Source: Flavobacteriales bacterium
GTDB lineage: Bacteria > Bacteroidota > Bacteroidia > Flavobacteriales_D > Cryomorphaceae
Assembly (NCBI GenBank): GCA_020200995.1
Contig: JAIVHQ010000316.1
Location: 1 to 5,286, forward strand
DNA: 5,286 nt
Direction: 5' to 3'
Of the stretch, positions 1 to 5,286 are shown piece by piece; position 1 is the stretch's first letter, and every line of letters begins with the position of its first letter. A program made the translations under genes and the position numbers. The notes under the pieces are model-generated. The model made no database searches and was not told the DNA's origin. It saw nothing but the letters and a program-made list of their open reading frames with translations.

Positions 1-1
1 G

Positions 2-2593
2 CAAATGGCCGTGCAGCCCGGCAGCAACCTCGAGACCACGATAGCCGCTGCTACTGCCGCGGAAAAGCTCCTCCTCGACAGCTTTCCGGAAGTGAACCAC
101 GTGGTTTCGAAAATCGGCACCGCCGAGATTCCCACCGACCCCATGTCGATCGAAGATGCCGACGTGATGATTTTGCTCAAGCCCAAAGACGAGTGGACAA
201 GCGCCGATTCGCGTGAAGAGCTTGTTGCGCAAATGCAATCCGCCCTCGAGGTGTTCCCCGAATTGTCGTTCGAATTTACCCAGCCCATCCAATTGCGATT
301 TAATGAGCTGCTCACGGGCAGCAAGGCCGATGTGGCGGTAAAAATCTTCGGTGACGATCCCGACGAGCTGTTGCGACTCGGCAGGAGGGCAGAGCAAATC
401 ATTGCCCCCGTGCCGGGCGCCGCGGATGTAAAGCTCGAGCGCACGGCCGGCCTGCAGCAACTCGTGGTGAAATACGATCGGGAGAAAATGGCCCGCTACG
501 GCATCCACATCGACGAGTTGAACACCGTAATTGAATCGGCGTATGCCGGGGCCTTTGCGGGAATCATCGCCGACGGTGAGCGCCGTTTTGACCTCGTGGT
601 CAGGCTACAGCACGACGAACGTCAGCATCCCGATCTCAGCGGACTTTACGTCAACACCGCCGCCGGCGGGCGGGTGCCACTCAGCGAGGTCGCGACCATG
701 GTGTCGACTTCCGGCGCTTCGATGATCTCGCGCGAGGATACGCGCCGCCGCATCAACCTGGGGGTGAACGTTCGCGGCAGAAGTTTGACGGAAGTCGTGG
801 CCGATATCCGGACAGCGATGGAAAAGGACCTCGTCCTGCCGCCCGGTTACAGGGTGCATTACGGAGGTGAATTCCAAAACTTTATTGACGCCCGCGACCG
901 ACTGGCTGTGGCCGTCCCCATTGCCCTGGCGCTTATTCTTTTCCTGCTCTACCTCGTGTACCGCAAGTGGAAATATGCGCTCCTGGTCTTCGCGGCGGTG
1001 CCCCTCTCGGCCATCGGCGGCATCTGGCTGCTCTACCTCCGCGACATGCCGTTTAGCATCTCGGCCGGCATCGGATTTATTGCGCTTTTCGGCGTGAGTG
1101 TGCTCAACGGAATCGTACTCGTGAGCCACATGAATCATTTGATAAAAACCACCGATATGACGCTTTCAGAAGTCATTACCCAAGGCGCTTCCGACAGGTT
1201 GCGCCCCGTGTTGCTCACCGCCCTCACGACCACGTTCGGGTTCATTCCCATGGCACTGAGCACCTCTGCCGGCGCGGAGGTGCAAAAACCGCTGGCCACC
1301 GTGGTCATTGGCGGGCTGGTCACGTCCACCCTTCTCACCCTCGTTATTCTTCCTATGCTCTACAAGTGGGTCGAATCGCGAAAGGGCGGGTCGCGTGCCG
1401 TGGGCCTTTCACTGCTGGTCGCCGGGATTTTCACCCTTTCCGGAAACGGGGCCACAGCGCAGGAGTCTATCACCCACGAAGCGTTTATGGAGCGCGCCCT
1501 TTCGGGAAATCCGCTCTTGGAGATGCAGCAGATCGAACGCGACATCGTAGCTGCGCGCCAAGGCTCCGGCTGGCAAATCGGTGCCACGGATGTCGCGTAC
1601 AGCTACGGGCAGATCAACCGGGCCGATATCGCGGATGATTACCAGTGGAATTTCAACCAGGATTTCGGCTCCATTCCCGCCCACATCAACCGCGGAAAAC
1701 GCAACGAAGCCGCCCTGCAGGTTTCGGATGCCGAGCTCGCCGAGTACGCTGTGCTTTTTGAGACCGGCCTCCGCATCGACTACCTGCGCTGGGTGTATGC
1801 GCACGCCCGCCGCGATCATTTTGCCACATTGCTCACCCGCCTCGACAGCCTCAATGCCATGGTGGGCGATCAGGCCGAATCGGGCGCCGTTTCCGATGCA
1901 GAGCGCTATCTCTTTGAAAGCCGTGTGTTGCAGCTTCGGCAAATGTACAATGAGGCGCAGGTGGCGGTGCGCGGCTTTCAGGAATCGCTCGAGCGCCGCT
2001 GCCTGTTTTCCCTCGATGATTTTGTCCCCGCCGAGACGCACACTTTTTCCGAAGCGGTGGAGCAGCCCGAAAATGTGGAAACCTCGCTTTTTACAGCCGC
2101 CCAAATGGCTCGCGTATCCGAGAGCGAATTTCAGGTGAAAACCAGTCGTGGGGCGTTTTTTCCCGCCTTGTCGGCCGGGTATCAGATGGGCCGCCTCGAA
2201 GGAGTGGCCGGCGCAGATGCTTTTACCGTGGGCATGGCCTTGCCGATTTGGTACGGACCCGACAGGGCCTTGTTGAGGCAGGCCAACCTGAGGGTGCTCC
2301 GCGAAAATGCCCAATTGGAAACCGATGCATTTCAGTCGGAGGCCGCCATGCGCCGCGCCCAAGCCGACCTCGGCCTTCGCACCGCAGCATTTGAGCGCAA
2401 TGCGGAGGTGTTCAAAGACCGATCAACCGCCTTGCAAGACGCCGCTTTGGCGGGCTTTCGCGCCGGCGAATCCGACGTTTATCAACTCGTTCAGGGACTG
2501 CTCACCGCCTCTGACCTCTACCTGAATTACCTCGAAACGGCAGAAGCCCTCGGGATTTCAAAATACAACCTCTCCAGATTTCAATCCAGATGA
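2..2593 (+). CDS. CzcA/CusA-type heavy-metal RND efflux pump fused to a TolC-like outer-membrane factor (3' part; 5' end outside window)
   Basis: The frame is already open at base 2, so the ATG at base 5 is internal and the N-terminal half is missing. Counting from that Met, residues 1-295 match the second periplasmic loop of HME-type RND pumps, including the YGGEFQN stretch just before the membrane. Five membrane segments follow (about 301-319, 325-343, 352-375, 401-419, 431-452), equivalent to TM8-TM12. TM10 carries GVSVLNGIVLVS, closer to divalent-cation (Czc/Cnr) pumps than to CusA, which has an AEFGVV-type motif there. Residues 459-485 form a second signal-like segment. Residues 486-862 are an outer-membrane efflux (TolC/CusC) domain with NQDFGSIPAH, ESGAVSDAERYLFESR, FFPALSAGYQMG and FRAGESDVYQLVQG. 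The family role is proton-driven export of metal ions across both membranes. Such fusions usually run to about 1,400-1,450 residues, so roughly 590 are upstream. The exact metal cannot be read from this part. Confidence 0.93.
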   Translation, partial: QMAVQPGSNLETTIAAATAAEKLLLDSFPEVNHVVSKIGTAEIPTDPMSIEDADVMILLKPKDEWTSADSREELVAQMQSALEVFPELSFEFTQPIQLRFNELLTGSKADVAVKIFGDDPDELLRLGRRAEQIIAPVPGAADVKLERTAGLQQLVVKYDREKMARYGIHIDELNTVIESAYAGAFAGIIADGERRFDLVVRLQHDERQHPDLSGLYVNTAAGGRVPLSEVATMVSTSGASMISREDTRRRINLGVNVRGRSLTEVVADIRTAMEKDLVLPPGYRVHYGGEFQNFIDARDRLAVAVPIALALILFLLYLVYRKWKYALLVFAAVPLSAIGGIWLLYLRDMPFSISAGIGFIALFGVSVLNGIVLVSHMNHLIKTTDMTLSEVITQGASDRLRPVLLTALTTTFGFIPMALSTSAGAEVQKPLATVVIGGLVTSTLLTLVILPMLYKWVESRKGGSRAVGLSLLVAGIFTLSGNGATAQESITHEAFMERALSGNPLLEMQQIERDIVAARQGSGWQIGATDVAYSYGQINRADIADDYQWNFNQDFGSIPAHINRGKRNEAALQVSDAELAEYAVLFETGLRIDYLRWVYAHARRDHFATLLTRLDSLNAMVGDQAESGAVSDAERYLFESRVLQLRQMYNEAQVAVRGFQESLERRCLFSLDDFVPAETHTFSEAVEQPENVETSLFTAAQMARVSESEFQVKTSRGAFFPALSAGYQMGRLEGVAGADAFTVGMALPIWYGPDRALLRQANLRVLRENAQLETDAFQSEAAMRRAQADLGLRTAAFERNAEVFKDRSTALQDAALAGFRAGESDVYQLVQGLLTASDLYLNYLETAEALGISKYNLSRFQSR
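1379..1459 (+). other. Signal-peptide-like joint between the pump and channel domains of the fusion
   Basis: This codes for residues 459-485 of the fusion: a basic stretch (RKGGSR), a hydrophobic core (AVGLSLLVAGIFTL) and a short polar end finishing in ATA before QES. That is the layout of an N-terminal secretory signal with an Ala-X-Ala cleavage site, but placed inside a protein. RND TM12 ends in the cytoplasm, so one more crossing is needed to put the channel domain in the periplasm, and this segment supplies it. No ATG lies in or just before it; the only nearby alternative start (GTG at V466) would lose the basic residues, so separate translation from here looks unlikely. Whether signal peptidase cuts here is inference. 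Confidence 0.6.
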
Positions 2594-3726
2594 AAACCAT
2601 TCAATTTCTTTCTATCCTCATTTTGGCCACGGCCACGGCTTGCACCTCTGAAACAGCCGAACAGGATCACAGCCAAGACAACGAACACGACCACGACCAC
2701 GGGCCCGGCGAAGTGCAGGGGCTTTCGCTCGCAGACACTTCGGTGTACAAGCTGCAGCTCACCGCCCCCTCGTACCGCCTTGCGGGCGATACACTCCTGC
2801 TCCGCGGAATGGTGGAAGCCCCGCCGCAGAGCCGCATCAGCCTGGCATTGCCGTACGGCGGTCAGGTCACTTCCCTGAAGTATTACGAGGGTGCCTTTGT
2901 GAAGAAGGGGGCCCTTCTGGCAGAGGTGCGGCACAACGATTATATTAATTTGCAGGAAGATTTTTTGCGGCTCAGCGCGGAAAAGGAGCAATCCGAATCG
3001 GCCTGGAACCGGCAGCAGGACCTCAAAGGAAAGGGCTCCACCTCTGAAAGGGCCTACGAGGAAGCGCGAAACGCTTACAAATCGGTGGATGCTCGGCTGC
3101 AAGGGGTCGTGGCGCGGATGAAGCTTGCCGGGATTTCGCCCGATGCGGTAATGCGCTTGGGAATTCAGGATGAGGTCCGCGTTTATGCGCCGGTATCGGG
3201 ATACATCACCGCGATCAATGCCAACATCGGCAGGTACATTTCCGCCAATGAAGCGATCTGCGAAATGGTCGACAACAGCCATTTGCACATCGAGCTGGCC
3301 GTGTTTCCCGATCAGGTGTCCAAACTGGAGGTGGGCCAATCCGTCTATTTCAGGACGGATGGCCGCGAAGATCGCATGCACGGCACGGTGTACCTGATTT
3401 CTCAGGATGTGAAGGCCGAGAGCCGCGCCGTCAACGTTCATGTACATCCCGACGAAGGCATCACGGGGTTGCTGCCGGGCATGTTTGTCACGGCCACAGT
3501 CTACTTGTCGAAAGACAGCATCTACGGACTCCCGCCTGCAGCGGTGACCGAGCGCGACGGCAAAATGATCGGCCTCGCCGCGGAGGGGGAGCGTTTTGAA
3601 TTGGTTTCCTTTTCGGAAAATGATGTTGCGGGGAGCGGTGTGGTTGTCCTTCCGGAAAATGAGAAACGGCGGTTCGTAACAGGAAATTTGCAGCGCGCAG
3701 TTTCCGCCTACTTAAGGAGATGTTGA
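2590..3726 (+). CDS. Periplasmic adaptor (membrane fusion protein) of a CzcB/CusB-type metal efflux system, lipoprotein
   Basis: This is the adaptor that would link the RND pump to the outer-membrane channel in the periplasm. The start ATG overlaps the stop of the pump gene (ATGA), which fixes the start and suggests coupled translation. Residues 1-17 are a lipoprotein-type signal ending in TATA before Cys18. Residues 26-38 are rich in His and Asp (H27, H33, H35, H37), a likely metal-binding arm. Then follow a half-lipoyl motif (LPYGGQVTSLKYYEGAFVKKGALLAEV split over about 87-113), a helical hairpin (about 120-185), the second half-lipoyl motif (VYAPVSGYITAINANIGRYI, 198-217), a beta-barrel (about 230-305, HLHIELAVFPDQVSKLEVGQ) and a membrane-proximal domain to the end. 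At 378 residues it is close to the normal family size. The last 15 or so residues (GNLQRAVSAYLRRC) do not look like the usual GAFxLL-type ending; see the frameshift finding. The metal is not determined. Confidence 0.9.
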   Translation: MKTIQFLSILILATATACTSETAEQDHSQDNEHDHDHGPGEVQGLSLADTSVYKLQLTAPSYRLAGDTLLLRGMVEAPPQSRISLALPYGGQVTSLKYYEGAFVKKGALLAEVRHNDYINLQEDFLRLSAEKEQSESAWNRQQDLKGKGSTSERAYEEARNAYKSVDARLQGVVARMKLAGISPDAVMRLGIQDEVRVYAPVSGYITAINANIGRYISANEAICEMVDNSHLHIELAVFPDQVSKLEVGQSVYFRTDGREDRMHGTVYLISQDVKAESRAVNVHVHPDEGITGLLPGMFVTATVYLSKDSIYGLPPAAVTERDGKMIGLAAEGERFELVSFSENDVAGSGVVVLPENEKRRFVTGNLQRAVSAYLRRC

Positions 3727-3863
3727 TGCCTGAAAAAATTTATCGAGATGCTTCACAAAGGACAATTTTCTGTATTTACTCCTGTCTTTTAATCATCTCG
3801 ATTACGCTTCGCGTGAGGTCGCTATTCGGTATCCACTGCGTGGATGTCAGTAAACTTGCTTAG
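3726..3863 (+). CDS. Possible 45-residue membrane mini-protein downstream of the adaptor
   Basis: This short ORF starts at an ATG that shares one base with the adaptor stop (TGATG) and stops with TAG at 3861. A textbook Shine-Dalgarno string AAGGAG lies at 3714-3719, six bases before the ATG. The product begins MPEKIYRDASQRT, has a hydrophobic stretch (IFCIYSCLLIISITL, residues 14-28) long enough to cross a membrane, and ends in a basic then neutral tail. Against it: there is no recognisable family, the base composition is spacer-like, Bacteroidota rely little on Shine-Dalgarno sequences, and the same frame may be the displaced end of the adaptor. I treat it as a candidate only. Confidence 0.18.
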   Translation: MPEKIYRDASQRTIFCIYSCLLIISITLRVRSLFGIHCVDVSKLA

Positions 3864-4168
3864 TTCATTTTTCAGTTCTAGAGCAGCTTGCACTACTTGT
3901 GATGTTTGCGTGGACTGAAAAACACTCGATGTGACGTTCATGGAAAGGTGTAATTATAGAGTTAATGATCTCATGTGCAAAATACTAACTCAGCATTCAA
4001 CCGCTGAGCAGGTAAGGTTTTTATTAGATTCGGCACGTATATTGAAACTTGAGAATTGCAAATCCAGATAGTTAAAAGAATCCTTCCGGAGGTTCACGCG
4101 TAACGAATCAGCAGCAGGATTATAAAAATTGGCTTTATTAAAGCGCACAGGACAGAAATTTGACGAAC
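3727..4168. other. AT-richer intergenic spacer
   Basis: This 442-bp stretch has about 40% GC over 3781-4140 by hand count, against about 58-62% in sampled lines of the flanking genes. No convincing long gene lies in it on either strand. It holds the mini-ORF at 3726-3863, a 9-bp inverted repeat (3742-3750 with 3794-3802), a 6-bp hairpin with a 3-base loop (ATCCAC/GTGGAT, 3831-3845) and a 6-bp hairpin (CTCAGC at 3989-3994 with GCTGAG at 4003-4008). A T5 run follows that last hairpin only after about nine bases, so it is not a standard terminator. I could not find a good match to the Bacteroidota promoter pattern (TTG, about 19 bases, TAnnTTTG) ahead of the next gene. Confidence 0.6.
3742..3802. 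repeat. Inverted repeat just after the adaptor gene
   Basis: ATCGAGATG (3742-3750) and CATCTCGAT (3794-3802) are perfect 9-base inverted copies separated by 43 bases. The pair lies 16 bases after the adaptor stop, where a transcript stem could shield the 3' end of the operon mRNA. There is no T-tract after the right arm, so it is not a clear terminator. A chance match of this size and spacing is possible. Confidence 0.3.
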
Positions 4169-4780
4169 ATGAAGTACACCTTATCATCCCTCATTGCTCT
4201 GTTTCTCTCAGCACAAATGTCCTTGCTGGCTCAGCAGAGCGAGGCTGGTGGTTACCTCGTCCTCACGAACGGCGACACCTTGTACGGAGCTGTGGAGTAC
4301 ATCGATGAAAACAGTGTGCACCGCGATTTTTATAAAAAAATCCGCTTTACAGACGGGTCAGGCAAGCAGAAGAAGTACAAGCGAAAGGATGTGGCCGCCT
4401 TCCGCTCGGGCAATGCCGACTATCAAAGTTTTCGGCTCAGTGAATCGTCGGATGGGGCTTTCTCTTTCAACACCCGATACGACATCGACCCGCGAAAGGG
4501 AGATCAGTATTTCCTAAAAGTGGTCTACCGGGGAGCGCTCAGCCACTACGAACTCGAATGGTTTGAACAGGGTGAATCGCTCCTTATGTCCATGGACTTA
4601 TTCAAAAAAGAGAACGACCGCTACTTGGTCAGGGCAACGCAGGGTGTGCTCGGGCTTAAGAGAAAAGCGCTGCGCAACTACTTCTCCGACTGCCCTGAAC
4701 TGACCGGACAAATCGACCGCAAGCTCTTGAAAAGTCCCGATGAGGTCGTCATTTTTTACAACACCAAGTGCGGACGCTGA
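4169..4780 (+). CDS. Secreted protein of unknown function with two C-terminal-half cysteines
   Basis: I do not recognise a named family. The 203-residue product begins MKYTLSSLIALFLSAQMS, a clear secretory signal with likely cleavage after Ala21 (LLA before QQ). The mature part has GGYLVLTNGDTLYG (27-40), a basic region with IRFTDG and KDVAAFRSG (about 58-81), then alternating beta-type stretches, NYFSDCPEL (170-178) and a final FYNTKC (196-201). Cys175 and Cys201 are the only cysteines and could form a disulfide in the periplasm. The overall look, an NGDT-G opening and a CPEL plus YN-x-x-C ending, is like uncharacterised exported Bacteroidota proteins. I chose ATG 4169 because it starts directly at the signal peptide. 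A TTG at 4160 would add three residues and has AGGA (4149-4152) seven bases upstream, so it stays possible. A 442-bp AT-rich spacer separates it from the metal operon, so it is probably transcribed on its own. Confidence 0.82.
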   Translation: MKYTLSSLIALFLSAQMSLLAQQSEAGGYLVLTNGDTLYGAVEYIDENSVHRDFYKKIRFTDGSGKQKKYKRKDVAAFRSGNADYQSFRLSESSDGAFSFNTRYDIDPRKGDQYFLKVVYRGALSHYELEWFEQGESLLMSMDLFKKENDRYLVRATQGVLGLKRKALRNYFSDCPELTGQIDRKLLKSPDEVVIFYNTKCGR

Positions 4781-4960
4781 GGTGCTTCTTTTAGAAAGGC
4801 TGTGGAAGAATATAACCCTCTGCTTGCCGTTTGAGGCAGCTTACTTCTGAGAACGTAGCGGGCCTGCAAACGAAGTTGTGTAAATACCCGCTGCGTGCGT
4901 GACCGGATTTGCTCCTTGCCGCTCATGCATTTTGCCTCGGCTCCCCGATTTGCAGACAAA
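4781..4960. other. Noncoding 3' region between the secreted protein gene and the terminator
   Basis: No gene is supported here. A minus-strand frame open over 4756-4959 would need a TTG start and gives a strongly basic product, so I do not call it. The stretch contains a weak 6-bp stem (CTGCTT at 4820-4825 with GAGGCAG-side bases 4834-4839, including one G-T wobble) and the 10-bp stem listed separately. It probably forms the 3' untranslated part of the upstream gene's transcript. Confidence 0.5.
4853..4896 (+). other. 10-bp hairpin in the 3' region
   Basis: ACGTAGCGGG (4853-4862) can pair with CCCGCTGCGT (4887-4896): nine Watson-Crick pairs and one G-U wobble in plus-strand RNA (4856 with 4893), with a 24-base loop. 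In minus-strand RNA the wobble becomes an A-C mismatch, which favours function, if any, in the plus-strand transcript. No T-run follows, so it is not an intrinsic terminator. Its role is unknown; it may only stabilise the RNA. Confidence 0.4.
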
Positions 4961-4991
4961 AAAAACCCGCTGCACGCGGCAACGGGTTTTT
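4961..4991. terminator. Strong bidirectional intrinsic terminator
   Basis: AAAAACCCG (4961-4969) pairs with CGGGTTTTT (4983-4991) as nine perfect pairs. Inside, after one C/A mismatch, TGC (4971-4973) pairs with GCA (4979-4981) around a five-base loop. Plus-strand RNA ends in five U; minus-strand RNA would end in eight U, from A8 at 4958-4965. It sits between two converging genes, 180 bases after the plus-strand stop (4780) and 163 bases from the minus-strand stop (5155), so it likely ends transcription from both sides. Confidence 0.88.
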
Positions 4992-5025
4992 GAAAATTGC
5001 TGTGATTAAGCAGCCACTAAACTGG

Positions 5026-5153
5026 GTCTGTCCATTGAGTCAAGAGGCCGGATCATAAAGTTCGCTAAGCAAGTCGCAGACCAAGCCGCAGGCATGGTGG
5101 AAGGCAGATCGCAGATCAAGCAGCATGCATGATAGCGGACTTTATGGACAGAC
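5026..5153. repeat. 128-bp element bounded by a two-part inverted repeat
   Basis: The outer arms GTCTGTCCAT (5026-5035) and ATGGACAGAC (5144-5153) are perfect inverted copies. The inner arms AAAGTTCGCTA (5057-5067) and TAGCGGACTTT (5133-5143) match at 10 of 11 positions, the exception being a G-U pair in plus-strand RNA. On the right the two arms are contiguous; on the left, 21 bases separate them (5036-5056), with CAT on both sides of the junction. The 65-base centre contains an imperfect direct repeat. There is no ORF of note, no transposase and no clear target-site duplication next to the ends. The right end lies one base from the stop codon of the minus-strand gene. It could be a MITE- or REP-like element, or a structured 3' RNA. 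Confidence 0.65.
5069..5131. repeat. Imperfect direct repeat inside the inverted-repeat element
   Basis: Bases 5074-5096 and 5109-5131 match at 20 of 23 positions, at an offset of 35 bases. Both start TCGCAGA, then share CAAGC and GCATG. Going five bases further left gives 23 of 28. This suggests the centre of the element arose by an internal duplication that has since drifted. Confidence 0.55.
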
Positions 5154-5154
5154 A

Positions 5155-5286
5155 TTACATAGGTTTCACGCAACGGCAGGAAGTAGCCCTGTTATCGACA
5201 ACCTCACTTTGTGCGTTCATGTCGCCGTAGGAGAATGTATTGCCACCTGCAGGGATTCCGAATGTGCCGGCATAGAATTGTTCCAC
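5155..5286 (-). CDS. C-terminal end of a probable exported protein (rest outside window)
   Basis: On the minus strand the frame is open from the window edge to a TAA at 5157-5155, giving 43 residues. They read like a real protein end: aromatic and Gly-rich (QFYAGTFGIPAGGNTFSYGD) followed by a polar stretch and a Cys-x-Cys ending (ATSCRCVKPM). The ending recalls the RCV-type C-termini of exported, disulfide-containing Bacteroidota proteins, including FISUMP-like ones, but 43 residues are too few to assign a family. The frame is GC-balanced, has no stops, and is followed by an inverted repeat and a terminator with a U8 tail in the correct direction, which supports a genuine gene end. The start is beyond base 5286. 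Confidence 0.6.
   Translation of the reverse strand: MEQFYAGTFGIPAGGNTFSYGDMNAQSEVVDNRATSCRCVKPM

Noticed and set aside
1409..2362. Long minus-strand open frame (317 codons) inside the pump-channel gene
   Set aside because: It lies wholly opposite a well-supported coding frame with clear RND and TolC motifs. GC-rich codons on the real strand commonly leave the opposite strand open; its product shows no recognisable domain.
2581..3447. Minus-strand open frame of 288 codons opposite the adaptor gene
   Set aside because: It is the antisense shadow of the adaptor. The plus strand has a lipoprotein signal and lipoyl/barrel motifs, while this product has none.
3822..3941. Minus-strand mini-ORF of 39 codons with an amphipathic-looking stretch (VVQAALELKNELSKF)
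   Set aside because: It resembles the helical tail of a chemotaxis-type coiled coil but is very short, has no ribosome site, has an in-frame stop just upstream, and overlaps another weak candidate. Not enough to call a gene or pseudogene.
3989..4022. Hairpin CTCAGC/GCTGAG followed by TTTTT as a terminator
   Set aside because: The stem is only six pairs with an eight-base loop, and the T-run begins about nine bases after it, too far for an intrinsic terminator.
4129..4162. Bacteroidota-type promoter (TTG then TAnnTTTG) before the secreted protein gene
   Set aside because: The only TTTG in place is preceded by GAAA rather than TAnn, the spacing is too long, and it would overlap the start codon region.
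3990..4187. Minus-strand frame of 65 codons crossing the start of the secreted protein gene
   Set aside because: It lies in AT-rich spacer, overlaps the signal-peptide codons of a better gene, and has no recognisable motif.
4756..4959. Minus-strand frame of 67 codons rich in Arg and Lys
   Set aside because: It needs a TTG start, overlaps the 3' end of the secreted protein gene and spans two hairpins. No family was recognised; a database search for this stretch as a repeated genomic segment would be the decisive test.

Overview
The window looks like a chromosomal stretch from a Gram-negative member of the Bacteroidota. Three things suggest this: a heavy-metal RND pump gene whose product continues directly into a TolC-like outer-membrane factor (an arrangement known from that phylum), a lipoprotein-type periplasmic adaptor right behind it, and a secreted protein of a style common in Bacteroidota. 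Coding DNA is GC-rich (about 58-62% in lines I counted by hand), while the spacer at 3781-4140 is only about 40% GC. I cannot name a genus.

Layout: positions 2-2593 hold the 3' part of a CzcA/CusA-type pump fused to an outer-membrane efflux domain; its first half lies upstream of the window. Its stop overlaps the start of the adaptor gene (2590-3726) by ATGA, so the two are one operon. Together they would encode all three parts of a tripartite metal exporter: inner-membrane antiporter, periplasmic adaptor and outer-membrane channel. Next comes an AT-richer spacer (3727-4168) with a possible 45-codon membrane mini-ORF and an inverted repeat. A secreted protein of unknown function follows (4169-4780). 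After it lie a noncoding stretch with one good hairpin, a strong bidirectional terminator (4961-4991), and a compact 128-bp inverted-repeat element (5026-5153). The last feature is the C-terminal end of a minus-strand gene (5155-5286) that converges on the same terminator.

The points most worth a second look are: the signal-peptide-like joint inside the pump-channel fusion, which could make it a cleaved polyprotein; the odd C-terminus of the adaptor, which may reflect a one-base deletion; and the inverted-repeat element next to the stop codon of the minus-strand gene. I saw no CRISPR array, tRNA, rRNA or transposase.
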